A stretch of 64,000 nucleotides of DNA from Triatoma infestans. Its lineage: Eukaryota > Arthropoda > Insecta > Hemiptera > Reduviidae. The DNA is taken from assembly GCA_011037195.1 (NCBI GenBank), contig JAAEAF010003801.1, forward strand, positions 88,760-152,759, written 5' to 3'. The position numbers and the translations under genes were made by a program. The notes under the pieces were generated by a model. That model ran no database searches, was not told the origin of the DNA, and saw only the letters and a list, made by a program, of their open reading frames with translations. Positions 23,236-35,985 of this stretch are shown here, piece after piece; position 1 is the first letter of the stretch; each line of letters begins with the position of its first letter.

Positions 23236-23782
23236 TGTCCCTTAATTAGTTAGCGTCAGATCACAGGTACGTTTACTGTCTGCAATGTAATCATGTCTGC
23301 GATTAATGGAAAATTTAATCATTTTTATTTGGTAATTAATATTTCTTTATCCTCCTAATTTCCAAATTTTTAATTAATTTTGATTTGGTTTTCGGATTTG
23401 GATCTGATTAATTAATTTTGATTTGTGTGTAGCGTGAAATGTATTTTTTTTGTTTTTGTTAGGACGATTAAACGGTGGTTTAAAAATATATAAAAAATTT
23501 GGAGTAAAATGCACGAAACACTTAATATTAGTATGATTATAGCTAATTATTTGGCGTAGACTAGTCAAAAGAACAATTTTACATGCTTTACAGCTAGTGT
23601 TAATGTATCAGACAGTACTGGAGAGATATTTGTAATAGCAGGTAATAATTTTTAAATAGGATATTACATGTCGAATGATTAACTCGGGCAAAAAAGGGGG
23701 GGGCAGGAAAAATCTCGTATTTCAAGTTTTAAAGTATTACTCGTTCACAAATTGTGGCCTTCAACCTAAGCTTTTGTTTTTA

Positions 23783-23813
<31 letters not shown>

Positions 23814-24854
23814 TAAGAAATTGTAATTAATAAAATCATGACACTGACGTTAAAAATTGCCAAGCAAAATTTATGTGCCTACTAAATTTGTCTATATGGA
23901 GTCAAAACTGATAGGACTCTTTCGTTATTTTTCTCTATGGCCTTTCCCTGTCTTTTTTTTTTTTTTGTTTTTTTTTTTGTTTAATTCAAGCAACGTTTTA
24001 TAATACGAAAGTTTTATTTTGCAGGGTTGGCAACCCTTAGTTTTATGTACGCAAACACATATGTATGTATTATTTTTTTCACCACAACGTTATATCTTCA
24101 TCTGTTGCAAAATAAAATTGAGCTACAAATCTCAATCAAGAGATTTCACGAATCATATTGTGAATTGTTGCCTATTTTCAGGGTAAAAAGTTTTACATTT
24201 CTCTCTGTCCAGTTCGATGCTTTTATGTAGGACAGGACAGAAAAGCTGTCCTGTTTGTTTTTCTCCCTTGTTTTCCATAATAATATATAATGACTCGGAC
24301 AATTCAAAATTCTACATATATACCATTAGTTTTCACATCTCTCATTTGCGATATCCGTAGTTCTATGAAACAATATATCGATATCATTATTTTCCAATTA
24401 TACCTTTGTTTGAAATTATAATTGTTTATTGCTTTCTTGTTGTTTTAAGGAAACATTGAATTTAAATAATTCAATTCATAAAAGCTACATTGTCTCATGT
24501 TTTGTTTCTATGTAAGCATAAATCAAAACTTTAAAAAATTTTATTGGCTGTTGTGAGTTTCTCTTTTTTGAAAAAGAGCTATTGAAAACAATTGAAACAA
24601 TTTCACAGAATTGTTTATTAAAAAGTTGTATTTTTCATGAAAATTTAATTGAAATTGACGATTTATTGTTGATTTTTTCCCTTTTTCTTTTTCCATTACA
24701 TTTACCTTGGTATAGATGTTCGTAAAAACAAGAACTAAACGTGTATTTGCCCTTTCTTTTATTTTTTTTTCCAAAAATCACAGTGCTAAACAAATTGCAA
24801 TCACTCCGTTAAACTATATATAAAAATTTACCACTGATCATGAGAAATTTTATT
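23236..24854. other. AT-rich non-coding stretch
   Basis: No coding or known repeat signal apart from the ATT run listed separately and T-runs near 23950. Confidence 0.4.
23783..23813. repeat. Microsatellite (ATT)n
   Basis: About ten ATT units without interruption. Confidence 0.95.
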
Positions 24855-25130
24855 TACGGAGCTTTCTCAGGCATCTGGTTGGATCCCCTTACTGGACATT
24901 GTGGTTTAAAGAGACATTTCTGCGTGATTGGGCTCATGCCCCATTCCTTTTTGTAGAATCTGTGAGAGAGAGGAGGAAATGCCCATCCATATTATGTGAC
25001 AGATTGCTTGAGTTGTGAGGATATTACGTTCACAACCTTTGGTTGGAACAGGATGTCTGTGAAAGGAGCTTAGGCTATTTCCCTTTAAGGTTACTGTAGC
25101 ATTAATTCGGTGAATCTTAGATGAGTTAGA
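24855..25130 (+). mobile_element. LINE fragment, distal ORF2 with zinc-finger motif
   Basis: The plus strand reads LTGHCGLKRHFCVIGL, the conserved stretch after the ribonuclease H of I/Jockey-type LINEs. One frame change follows in a T-run (~24948). It then reads CRICEREEEMPIHIMCD, a C-x2-C-x8-H-x2-C finger typical of this region. HNLWLEQDV and GYFPLR may be the next conserved positions. No reverse transcriptase or 3' tail is seen. Dead fragment. Confidence 0.75.
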
Positions 25131-27679
25131 TCCGGATCTGGATATTTGTTCTAGACCCGGTTTGTTGTTGTTTTTCTTTGGGGTAGCTGTATGGGCCAAT
25201 GGGGCTTTGGATAGTATAGTTTGGAGTCCCTCCCCACAGACGAATAATTATAGTAATAATGTTCGTCTTAAAGAGTTTTTTTCCATGACAGCATTTTGCG
25301 ATAAATTGACTGATTTTGGTGCCATCATCCATTTTCAAGAGGTCTGGATAAATAGTACGAAAAATGTAGCAGCCTCCCACGGAAAAAAATCTGTTAAATC
25401 TGGTTAACCAAACTAGCCGTGCATACTTTTATATATACACCTTAGATCTTATTTCTTGCATTGGAATTAAGCCATTGTTGAGGAAATTCGTTCAACACTA
25501 TATAAGCCATAATGAGCACGCCGTGTTGCCTGGACGAATGGGTTACAATTTTTGACTTCCCAGCTTTCCCTAGAAGCTGTCTCTAGCTTCCACCAAAAAG
25601 TAGAAGATACTAGATAAAAGCGCGGCTGTTTGAGGGCCTAAATTGGCCAAACTTGTTGACAAATCAACTTTGAAGAGTTAGAAAATCCCAAGAACAACCT
25701 TGCAAGGGAGAGCTAAAGGGAGTTTGGAAGAGCTAAACCAAACTTGAAGAAATCTAAGATAGTTACCTAAAACAAAAAAAGAAAAAAAGCCAGTCAAGCT
25801 TTCAAGAGCCTACTGTTTGACAACACATTCTTGAAGACTTTTCAAGAAGCTGTTTATAACAACCAATCAACTGACTCATCTAACTCTTTGTCAAAAGCAT
25901 TTTCCAGTCCATGGAGCCTTCATCAAGCTAGCCATACTATTAGAACAACAAGTTCTCTAACTAAACAAGTCGCTTTTCACAGCTAACGCTATCATATGGT
26001 GTTCATCACGAACATCATCACTCTTATCTCGATCACTCTGCCATTCATATATCTCTTTTCTTCTTTCTCAGTATATCGCCCAAATATACTGTGCATGTAT
26101 GAACTGTAAGTGAGATGTGTCTTCATTTACATCACCAAAAAATGGAATATCAACTTTTTCAGCGATTTTTATTTTTTTGAATCATTGTGTCAATAGACGC
26201 ACATACCTACATAATACATAAACACACGTACAGCCCATTCGTTTAAAAACATTTTTCATCTTTCACTAATAAGTGATATATATATAAACATATGATGTGC
26301 AATAAATTAAAGATTACAATAAAATAAAGAGCTTTATTAATAAAGATAATAATTATGTATGTATATAGTTTCGTGCCAGGTACTTAGTGATGGAGATTAC
26401 AGCTTCACTCTTGATAGTGGAGTTGAGGTGGTTGGTTGGTTCTTTCACTGTATTATGATGGTGATGGTGGTGGAGAACTAGAGGTTTGTTGTAAAACCGG
26501 TTTACTTCTCGGAAGTTAATTCAGAGCGGTTATTCAAATGGATCATCTTGCGTGATCTAACCTGTAATTTTGTGATAACTTCAGTTTTGTATCTGTGTAA
26601 AGCGAACGAACCAAAACGCAGTCTTAACTTAGAAAAATGTTTAGTTAATTATATTCGTGTAGTAAAGAAAAGAAAAAAAAAATTGATATAACAAAAAAAA
26701 TATAATTATACTTGATTGTATTCGCCTATGAATGGAGCAGTGTTTGTACATATATATGAATATTTTTTTTTTTTTTTTTTTAATGAATTATCTAGTTTTA
26801 ATTTTTTTGAATTTACAGCAATTCTCTTAATTTACAGATTTTCTTATTTGTTTGTTAAGAATTCAACTTTCTTTCTAAAGTAATTATGGTTTTTAATGAA
26901 AAGATACAATTTGGAAGAATTTTATTTTCAAATTATAACTTTGAACAGTTAAGACTTAATGAAGCAGTCCTGCAGATTGGGGATTATTAGAGGTAGGTTC
27001 ATTTTATTATCTTTTTTCTTTTTTTATGCGACGATTAAAAAAAAAAAAATTGGTAGCCGAAGTGGTCATTTTACAATAATTACCACCTTTACACTGGCTC
27101 CAGGTTTCATTCATAAGACTGTCCATTCACAAGTCGTTTTAATGATTTCTTTTTGCTTTATTTTAAAAAATACAACTTGATTCAACTTTAAATGTCCTCA
27201 GGATGCATTTTAACATGCGATTCTATTTTAGTATGAAAAAGAAGCGTTAAATATTTACATACAAAGCAATTACCTCTGCATACCCTAGTTGTTGTATGCT
27301 ACTAAGTGAGTATATTGGTGTCAGTGTAAATATTATTCCTGTTTTAAGATTGGAATATTCGTTGGGACGACAATATGCTTGAAGAAGTGGCTAATCCATA
27401 TCCACTGACGAGATAATTAATTCACAGTTGTTGTCTTTGGGGTGACTGCCGATCACCACTACATTACCACGTCACTGGTACGTTGCCTATACTACTCAAA
27501 AATGCTCCGCCATAAATCTCTCCCTGAGCTAGAGAAAAGAGTATGCTAAAAGTCGCATACAAGGAGCAAAATCCAAGAAGTTTACAAAATGTTAGAAATA
27601 TAGTGGGATTTTTGGTGCGGATTTATAAAAAACTTAGAGATTAAATTTATTGGACTGTAATTAAATATACACTTATAAT
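25131..27679. other. Mostly AT-rich non-coding DNA
   Basis: 25140-25410 has overlapping open frames on both strands with no motif, probably chance. 25500-25950 is slightly richer in GC and unidentified. T-runs lie near 26765, and 27300-27560 has no recognised feature. Confidence 0.35.
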
Positions 27680-29529
27680 TTATTACTAAGAACCTAATAA
27701 TATGAGGATAGAATTATAGGAAACTCTGTCCATTCTGGATCTCTTCTGGAGAACGAACTCCAAAGGGGAGGGCAGTCTGGTCGGTGCTTGATCCCCAAAC
27801 ACCTGATTGACCCAGCGACAGTACCATTATTTTGCAGGTAGCAAGTGAATATAGATATCGTAAGTAATATGCCCTCACAAAAAATAATCACGAAGTTGTT
27901 TCCTAACTAGTAGCCTCGCTCTGTCGCTCTGATTCTAATTCTCTATCTTCTATCTCACTTAATTCCTAAGTATATTTTTATTCAAATATATTGTTAGTCA
28001 AACCATTTTCCAGCTTTTTATCTACAACAATATCAACATGTATTATCATTACACTTAAGATTTTTTTCCCCTCATGAGAGACCGCTTCATTTTATTGTCA
28101 ACGAGCGGTTTCATGATGTTTAAACAAACAATGCGGGATCGCCGACTAGCAAATGAGCATTTTGAAGAGTGTCAAAACCGAGCGATGACTATAAAAATGA
28201 AGCACCGTTATCACAATAAAAAAACTAAACTCCAAAATATTTTCAAGCATTGCTGTCTCAAATTATACCTATAATGTATTGCCTGAAACCGTAATCATAT
28301 TGCAATCCGCTCACCACTCTGTCACTCAGCACGTCACATGAGGCGTAACACATCCTCAGTTAATACTACAAGCTATTCAAGTCACCGCCTTAGGGGAGCT
28401 CAAGATCCGCCTACCTTCCCTCTAGGAAATCAGGAAGGGGAAGTTAGATGATGGCTAACAAAAACTAAGCAGGGCTAGCTAGAATCCAGAGGCGTCTTCA
28501 AGCAAAGATTTAACAAGCAAAACTCTTTCTCTTCCAGTTAGATTCTCATTTCTACTCCTACACTAACCACTTCTCCATATTCAGATCTGAAAAGTGCTAG
28601 CAGTACTCTCAGTTCCAGTTAGTATATCATGCACTTTACATTGTTTATTGTATATTTTGGCGAGATCATAAATATTAAGTTTCAATATTCACAAACTACA
28701 ATACCTTTATGAAAGAAAATGACATTTAAATAATCTAAAATAGCTCCTGTTTCTACGTGCTTTATGATTCAACATCTATCAGGATACAAAAACTCCATTA
28801 AACCATAAGTATGGTTCATTAATTAATCAGTTCAATATATCTGTATTATTGTAATTTAATAACAATCCCTTTTATAATCCACCTTGAGTTGTAAATACAT
28901 TAAAAAGTGGGCGATTATGTTCTCCTTGGACCTGACTGCCATTATTACATCATATTAAGTTCCGTCTCTTTTCTATTTACATTCATATTCTAAATATCAA
29001 TAAAAAGTTACTCTACTTATAGAAATGTCGCTCTATATCCTTGTACTTCTTATATTGCGTACGTTTTGTATTGTTTATTACAATCAATATTATTAATATA
29101 AATAATATAAATGTTACAAATCTCTTACCTTCTATAGATATAATAATTTTTTCTTTTTACTTCTTTCATTTAAGTATATATCTCGTGCTGAAACCGGTTT
29201 TCTGTGATTTAAACATCCGGCTAAATCTAACAGTGTTTTAAGTTCTCATTATTTATCGTATTTATAATTTATGTTACATTCTTTTTCTTAAAGTCTATTC
29301 GATAATTATAAATAACTGATATAAAACAATCATACGACTTTCCCTTATGCCATAGTTACATTTCTGATTGGCAAATAAATTATCTTAAAACTTGCAATGT
29401 TTGCAAAACGTTTAGTTAGGCTTATAAATAAAAGTGGAAGTTATGGGGGATTATACATGTTTACCTGAACATGACATGTATGGCAAGCGGCTTAGTAAAG
29501 TTTGTAATGACGGTTTAAATTTGAGCCTA
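27680..29529. other. Non-coding stretch, nothing firm
   Basis: A minus-strand frame at 27694-27891 and a plus frame at 28074-28274 carry no recognisable domain. 28350-28640 is moderately GC-rich without a match. The remainder is AT-rich. Confidence 0.35.
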
Positions 29530-30065
29530 ACTCACAGAACTTCCCTAACATTAATTTTTCCCAAAAAAATGTTTCAAATAGAGTGATAGGTTTTATTATC
29601 TAGTGAGCAAGTAAACATTCCAAAGTTTAAAAAAAACTGACAGGACCCCTTTTTCGAGAAAATTCCAAAAAACTCACGAAGCCTATTCTGTAAAGTTGCA
29701 ACTTCCGGTTAATCGCTTTTCTTCAAATTTCGAATTCTAGCCATGCTTTTAGAATACATGAAGCTAATAAAGATAGTTAGAATCATACATTATACTCAAA
29801 TGGCATTTTAGAAGAAACCGTTAACTTTGCAGTTCCACCTGATTTTAAGTTTAAAAAAAAAAAAATCATTGGAGCAATTTTCGAGAAAACCGCGAAAAAC
29901 TTAATTAAAAAAAAATCCAGTAAATGTCACATACTTCCGGTTAATGGGGATTGGCCGAAATCTTCCGATACGTTAGTGGAACAGAACTGGAATATCAAGC
30001 TTGAGATCATTCGCTAAAAACTCTTTTTTCGTACTCAGAGGACTTTAAAACTTGTATTTCTTAAT
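29530..30065 (-). repeat. K1 repeat, two internal units, minus strand
   Basis: Reads AATTTTTCCCAAAAAAATGT and TTGCAACTTCCGGTTAATCG (second unit, ~29696), ATCATACATTATACTCAAAT, then ACTTCCGGTTAATGG (first unit, ~29931) and GAACTGGAATATCAAGCTTG. It ends with the GTACTCAGAGGACTTTAAAA block. Both terminal hairpins are absent. Confidence 0.88.
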
Positions 30066-30258
30066 ATAGATATTTCGTTTTAATAGAAATACCTTACGAA
30101 TAACAGTCGATTTGTATGTGATTTAATATCGTTATTTCTGTGAATTCTTTGAAATCCAGTTTGTTTAGAAATTAGAAAGTAGTATTTAATTTTTTACATT
30201 ACTTGAGTAATGAAATCATTTCACCCAACTGAGTTTATATTTGTTTAGCAATGTCAAT

Positions 30259-31546
30259 GGGCAAGGTGTATAAAAGTTCTCGGCCTAGTAGTCAAAATGA
30301 GTTTTCTATTTTAAATAGGTGCATTTGTATCTCAATGTAGTCTCCCTTTAGTTCAATACACTTTATCCAACGTTTCTCCAATAACTGGATTCCGTCCCTG
30401 AAGTCTGATTCTAGGAGGTCTTCAAAATTTCCATTTACCGTGCTATCACACCTCTTCATTTGGCCTAAAATGTTTTCCAGCCACAAATTTCTTAAGGTTT
30501 CGGAATAGATGAAAGTCAGAGCGAGCCAAATCTGACGAATAGAGAGGATGTTCAAACAATTCATACTTCAAATCCCTCAATTTTCTCATTGCCAAAGCGT
30601 CTTTGTGGGCGGGTGCATTGTCCTGGTGGAAGAGGATTTTTTTTCTTTGGCAAACCAGGCTTTTTCTTTCTAATTTTTTCATCTAGCTGGTCAAGAGATG
30701 TGCATGCATAGTATTTACCATTAATTGTTTGACCCTTGGACAGGTAGTCAATTAAAAGTATCTCGTTGGAACCCCAAAAAACACTAGCCCTAACCTTTCT
30801 AGCCGATGCAATTGCTTTTGCTTTCTTCGGTGCAGAGCTACCGGCTTCTAATCTCTGCTTCGACTGTTGTTTTGACTCAGGTGTAAAGCAGTAAACCAAC
30901 GTTTCATCCATCGTAACAAATCGGTGCAGAAAATCTGTTATTCTTCTTCAAAAGGCACAAACATTGCTGAGAAATTCGATTCCTCATTTGTTTGTGATAA
31001 GCATTTAACAAATGCGGCACCCATCTTGCACAAAACTTTCTCAGATGAGTTCTTTGTGTAAAATGTGCCTTACCCTTTCTTCTGAGATGCCTACAGCCTT
31101 AGCTATCTCATACACCTTTAATCGTCGATCATCTAGAACCCATATTCCGTATATTCTCGATATTTTCTTCGATAGTTACAGTTTCTGGCCGCCCTTCACG
31201 TGGATCATTTCAATCGATATTCAACCACATTTAAACTCAGCTGCCCATGTTTTTATTGTTGATAACGAAGGTGCAGACTCTTGTACACTTTCTCCAACAT
31301 TGGATGCATTTCTGTTGGCGATAAACCATCCAAAAGGAAGAATTTTATAACGGAACTGTATTCAAGTTTATTCGTTTTGTCAAAAACACACAACACGTTT
31401 ACTCTAAACAGCCGTATAAAACAACTTATTTGTCTGATCAAATTCACATTTGGTATTTACTTTTGCAACAAGTGTGCCAACATAACAAAACAGTAATTCA
31501 TTTGTAGCTCATCTGTGGACTTGGCAGAGAACTTTTCACCTTGCCC
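30259..31546 (-). mobile_element. Full-length mariner element, inactivated
   Basis: Inverted termini are visible: GGGCAAGGTG followed by TAAAAGTTCTCGGCC on the left (30259-30285), and the reverse complement of GGCAGAGAACTTTTCACC plus TTGCCC on the right (31523-31546). The spacing of 1288 bp is normal for mariner. The right flank is TA, the target dinucleotide. The left flank reads AT, so that copy may have mutated. The minus strand encodes one transposase gene broken by frameshifts, described in the next entry. Confidence 0.93.
30292..31400 (-). pseudogene. Mariner transposase, D,D34D, frameshifted
   Basis: A cut-and-paste transposase for the surrounding element. From the N-terminus: KLEYSSVIKFFLLDGLSPTE (31370-31300, the helix-turn-helix part); then a degraded linker; then VTMDETLVYCFTPESKQQSK (first catalytic Asp codon at 30906-30908), followed by SVFWGSNEILLIDYLSKGQT. 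After a frame change (~30660) it reads FHQDNAPAH (second Asp, 30620-30622) and LYSSDLARSDFHLF (third Asp, 30515-30517). There are 34 residues between the last two, the classical spacing. After another shift near 30470 the C-terminus reads RWIKCIELKGDYIEI. All three catalytic acids survive, but at least two frameshifts and upstream stops make the gene non-functional. It differs from the mariner at 3037. Confidence 0.93.
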
Positions 31547-33995
31547 TAATATTTATTATTATGGCTTTTACAGAGGACAATTCTTTCTAACAAGAGTTGG
31601 CCTCTGTACAGACATTAAAAACATTAAAAAACATATTTACATACAAACAAAAAGAATTAAAAATAAACTATCCATATTATAACAGGGGTATTCAATTAAA
31701 AAAATTATATTTCGAAATAATGGAAACATTAAAACATAAAAAGGTGCCCTAATTTAAATTACAATTTACATATATTTTTATATTAAAAATAAATTACGTA
31801 TTTGTTATTTTTATATACCATTATTCTATATTATAATCTTTTTAATCCAATTTTTAGTATATGTGTATAATTTTAGTAGAAATTTTACTATATAATTATC
31901 ATTATTGATTTTATTATTTGAATTCTTGTTTTTGTAAATAACATTGATTATTGTTGCGGCAATGTCATTATTATTACAGTGCTATTAGGTTTAATCACTA
32001 ATTTAAGTTTACACAGCCGTATAAACAGTTCCGTTTGTCTTTGAACAGTTTTTGAAGAATTGCAATAACATTTTCTTCATTAAAAAATTTTTAAATTAAT
32101 GATACTCAAAAAAAAAAACAAGATACAATTAAGACTCGCAACGCTAAGAAACCTAGGGACCGAAGGCGTTTCGGCCAGCAGTAAATAGAGCAATTAATTG
32201 CACAGATGTTTGGATCATGGTTTTTTTTTAACTTAAATAGCTCGCAGAAGTTATTTTCAGCAAAATATTAAGCCAATCTTAAGAGCAAAGCAAACTTTAG
32301 TAGATTTGTGTGAATAATTGTTTCAAGCGTTAGATTTGATGGAAATAGTAATTATTTAAAGTCTTTTCCTTTTTTGTTTATGACGAAACACATCTTCATG
32401 TTCGAATCTATCTCTAATGTTTTCTATCTTGGCTGACTTCTGCCTGCAATATTTTACCAACACTCTCCTTTACAATTCCTTGTTCTCATATATTCGGTCT
32501 GGATTGCTTCTACTATTTCTCTGAAGATACATTATTCTCTGCTCTTTCATCAACTTCGTCCTTCGAGGTTTTCTTTTCTCTGTTGCCTTTAATGTAACAT
32601 TATCTTTCTTATTTTTCCCTGGTTGCCTATTTTAAAACGATCTCTTCAAAATAGTACTTTTTCAGTTTAGCTCATCAGCGGATTCCGATTTCTAGGTAAC
32701 AGTTTGTTTTTGTTTTTGATCATCGATCGGTTTTAGGCGTTCGCCTGAACTTCATTCAGGATATCTGTATAAACCGTGTTTATATTCAGGATGTCTGTAT
32801 AAACCGTGTTTGTGATCGTCGACTTGAACAATGAGTCCATGGACGAGGTCCTTGTTTTAGAGCAAAGTTTCAGTTTAAACGGGGTATGTGGTAGGGCTTA
32901 TACTTGTATAGATGTTCCTGTTAGACCTTTTCAAAGGTGTTAGTATATGTTAACTTAATAATAATTGCTAAATCTATATTACTCATTTACATTGGAGCAT
33001 GAATCCCAATTATATTTATTCTTATGATAATCGATTGAAAATCATTTATAATGCGGGGCAGAAGAAGTGATTGGGCAAAAGATATTTATTGGACTGCAAA
33101 CTGAGTTGAGCTCTCTCTCTATTCGCTCTCTTAATTTAATTTCCCTCCAAACAATGTCGACGTGGAGGGATGAAAGGTGTGTTGATATTAAATAGAAAAA
33201 TGAAGTTGCAGTTTGTCTATCGTTAACAATGTGTTGCTTTAAGTTCACTAGTCTATTGTTTCCTTCTACATAATATCTTCTTTGGTTCTTGAAACGTCAA
33301 CATACTAATTTCGCTCAAAAAGTTCTCACATAAATCTCAACTAATACTATTTAACGTTGTTGACGTCTTCCTGAATTCAACTTCTCGTATACCAGGATTC
33401 ATTAATAATGAATATATTGATATTTAGTGAATTAGTGGTAAAGTACTTGATGATTAAATTTCTAATGGATAAATATCAGTTACAAAACAAATATGATATT
33501 GGATTTGAAGTAGATGGTAGTTAATAACATTCGTTGATAAGGTTAATTAAATCTGATTGATGCAATAAGATTTGATTTAGTCAAAGTGATTGAATTATGT
33601 TCCACTACTATTTCTGTTTATATATATTTAAGTTCAGAAGTTATTACGTAATAGTTATATTCTGGTAGACTTGAGCGAACTTAATATTAGGCAAACTTCA
33701 TTGCTAACTTGATCTTCCTTCTCTTTATCAAACTTAAATGATCCTTTATCAAACTTAAATGCCAGAGACCTTTCTCCCTTAGTTTAGCCACTTTTGATTT
33801 TCTGCTTACAATTGTACCAATTCTCACTGTTTATAAATATTTTGTTTGTCTTCCATATTGTTTTCAGTATCTTAGAAAATCAAAACTGATTTTGCGATAT
33901 TCTTGCTGAATTGTTTGTATAAAATCCAAGAATATTTCATATGTTTTGCGAATGACAGCTTAAATTACTTAAACGAGTTTAAGTATTAATGCAAT
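31547..33995. other. AT-rich non-coding stretch with small duplications
   Basis: A ~33-bp tandem duplication (TCTGTATAAACCGTGTTT twice, 32763-32811) and a short direct repeat at 33724-33757 (CTTTATCAAACTTAAATG twice). No genes recognised. Confidence 0.45.
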
Positions 33996-34165
33996 TATTA
34001 TTATTTTTTTTATTTAGGTCACCTTAACATCTATGGTCATTGGCGCCCGGATCCTTCTCAGTGCACTGCCGACTTCCCGGACACTGTTCTCTCACTACAG
34101 ACAACACTGTCTATCATTGGACAGTAAACTGTCCAGGTACCTAGCAGGATAAAAACCTAAGGGCG
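33996..34165 (-). mobile_element. SINE of type A, 5'-truncated, minus strand
   Basis: Shares ATGGTCATTGGCGCCCGG, CCTTCTCAGT, CACTGCCG and CAGACAACACTGT with the copy at 62696-62932. On the minus strand it ends in an A-rich tail (the T-run at 34004-34015 read in reverse). The tRNA-like head is missing, and homology stops at about 34165 where K1 sequence begins. Confidence 0.8.
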
Positions 34166-34985
34166 GCATTGCTAGAGAAAGTATTGCTAACGTTGTTTTC
34201 AGAAAATGGTCTGTATGTACGTGTGTGACGGCGTGTGAACAGAACATCTCAAAAACAAAAAGTTGTAGGAAGTTCAAATTTGGTATTCCGTTCGGAACTA
34301 TCACCGCATCAGACACGAAGATTTCGGGGAAAATCCATATACCGGAAGTGCCACTTTAGTGAAAGTTTTTTTTCAGTTTTTTCTGATTTTCTCGAAAATG
34401 GATTCCAAGGATTTTCTCTATACTTGGTATTGTATAAACTATACATACAAAGAGCTACAACTTTTATTTGCAACATTGTTCTGAATATGGTCATTTAAAG
34501 GGGGGTGGGCTGGGGCTCTAAAGGGCTATTTCAATTTATTATTATATAATTGTATCATCTAAATAATATTGAATAGAATTAAAAAAATATGTTGCCAATA
34601 TTTCGAGTTTGAAGAAAATACGGTTAACCGGGAAATACGTTTCTACTGACAAAAGTTTTTTCAGTTTTCCCGGTTTTCTTTGTAGAAACACCGTTTTCAT
34701 TAAATTTGGTGCACTAACTGTGAATATGAATATAGAGATCTATCACTTTTGTTTGACACTTTTTTCCAAGAAATGCATTTAAAGAAGTTTTGTGGGACGT
34801 GAGGAGGTTGTGCTTTTTTTTTCCAAAAAGTCATTTTTATTAACTTTAGACTTTGTAATTGATATAAAACTCAAGACAAATATTTAAGTAAAAATTAAGT
34901 TTGGTGAAAATGTTGCAGTTACAGTTTTGTTAACCGCATTAATAGAAAGTCATGTGAGGGTTTCAACCAGATTTTTTGTTTTGTC
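34166..34985 (+). repeat. K1 repeat, nearly complete, two internal units
   Basis: Begins with a shortened left end (agagaaagtattgc), then GTGTGAACAGAACATCTCAA, GGTATTCCGTTCGGAACTAT and ACCGGAAGTG (34341). The second unit has CGGTTAACCGGGAAATACG (34621). The right end AATAGAAAGTCATGTGAGGG includes a partly degraded hairpin and a T-rich tail. The left end adjoins the SINE, which probably removed part of it. Confidence 0.9.
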
Positions 34986-35349
34986 CTAATTTTTATTAAT
35001 AGTCCCCGTCAGTAAGTTGTTCACAGCGTGTTCATAATACGTATAGGTACCCAACTTTTTTATACAACGGGCAGTTTTGTCCCACCAATTCATACATACA
35101 TGATGGGCGGCGTATGTTTACTCTTTATTTTATCATACAATATCCAATAAATTCTTCACATAGTATAGCAAAATTTTTCTCTTTCCCAAGCCATTAATGA
35201 AGTCCAGTATTTTATTTACTGTAAAATATGCAAAAATTTCTATTCCCATCAATAAAATTTTAAGCATAGATGCATGCTTTTCATTTTTTTTTTTTTTTAT
35301 ATCATGGAAATTTCTATAGGTATTTATTTTCTTTCTCCTTTCTGTCTCT
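34986..35349. other. AT-rich non-coding stretch
   Basis: Nothing recognised. CT-rich just before the following K1 copy. Confidence 0.4.
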
Positions 35350-35985
35350 CTCTCTCTTTTAATGCTTTAAGAGGAAGTAATTGCGATTATGTGAAATTTT
35401 CCAAACTGAATTTTCACTAGAAATACATGCTTTGAAATGTTCTAAATTACTAAAGATTTGGTTTTAGCATATAATCTGTGTGTGTGTGTGAGAGAAAGAG
35501 AGAGAGAGAGAGAGCTAGAAGTATAATAAGAGAGAGAGAGAGAATTATCTATAAAAAAAAGAAAAATCGCATTACTCAAACTTGATATCCAGTTTAGCTA
35601 ACATTTATTACGTTTAGCCTATATTTTATTTCCTAGAAAAATTGGTTTTTGGATTATTCGGAAGGAGGGCGCTTGAAAGTTGAGCTTTCCTCTATAGTGT
35701 TAATTCAGTAAAATATACGGATTCTAACAGATACCTAATACTAAGAAAACATTAAATATTATTAGACCAGAATATTGTTTGATATTATTGGCGCTGTTTT
35801 TCAGGACTTTTATTGTAATCACTTCAAACTAACTTGTCCTTGAGTAACTTATATATTCTCACCATCTCTGTTTTTATGTTACGATCATTCGAAAATATCC
35901 TAGTTTAAAGGAAATTTGTCAGTTTTTATAATTGCATTAAATGCAAGTAAGAGAAAGTTGTGTGAGTGTTTTACATCAGATTTTA
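35350..35985 (+). repeat. K1 repeat, internally deleted
   Basis: Left end TTTAAGAGGAAGTAATTGCG, TTTTCACTAGAAATACATGC and a GT run followed by GA runs (35479-35542). A short internal part follows, then the right end AAGTAAGAGAAAGT (35947-35960), TGTGAGTGTTTTACATCAGA and a short T-run that meets the next K1 copy. Confidence 0.85.

Noticed and set aside
23700..24300. Short hairpin AGGACAG/CTGTCCT at 24231-24253 as a terminator
   Set aside because: The DNA is eukaryotic; a 7-bp hairpin followed by T's has no terminator meaning here.
25126..25407. Overlapping frames on both strands as a gene
   Set aside because: No motif. They adjoin a dead LINE, and similar overlapping frames are expected by chance.
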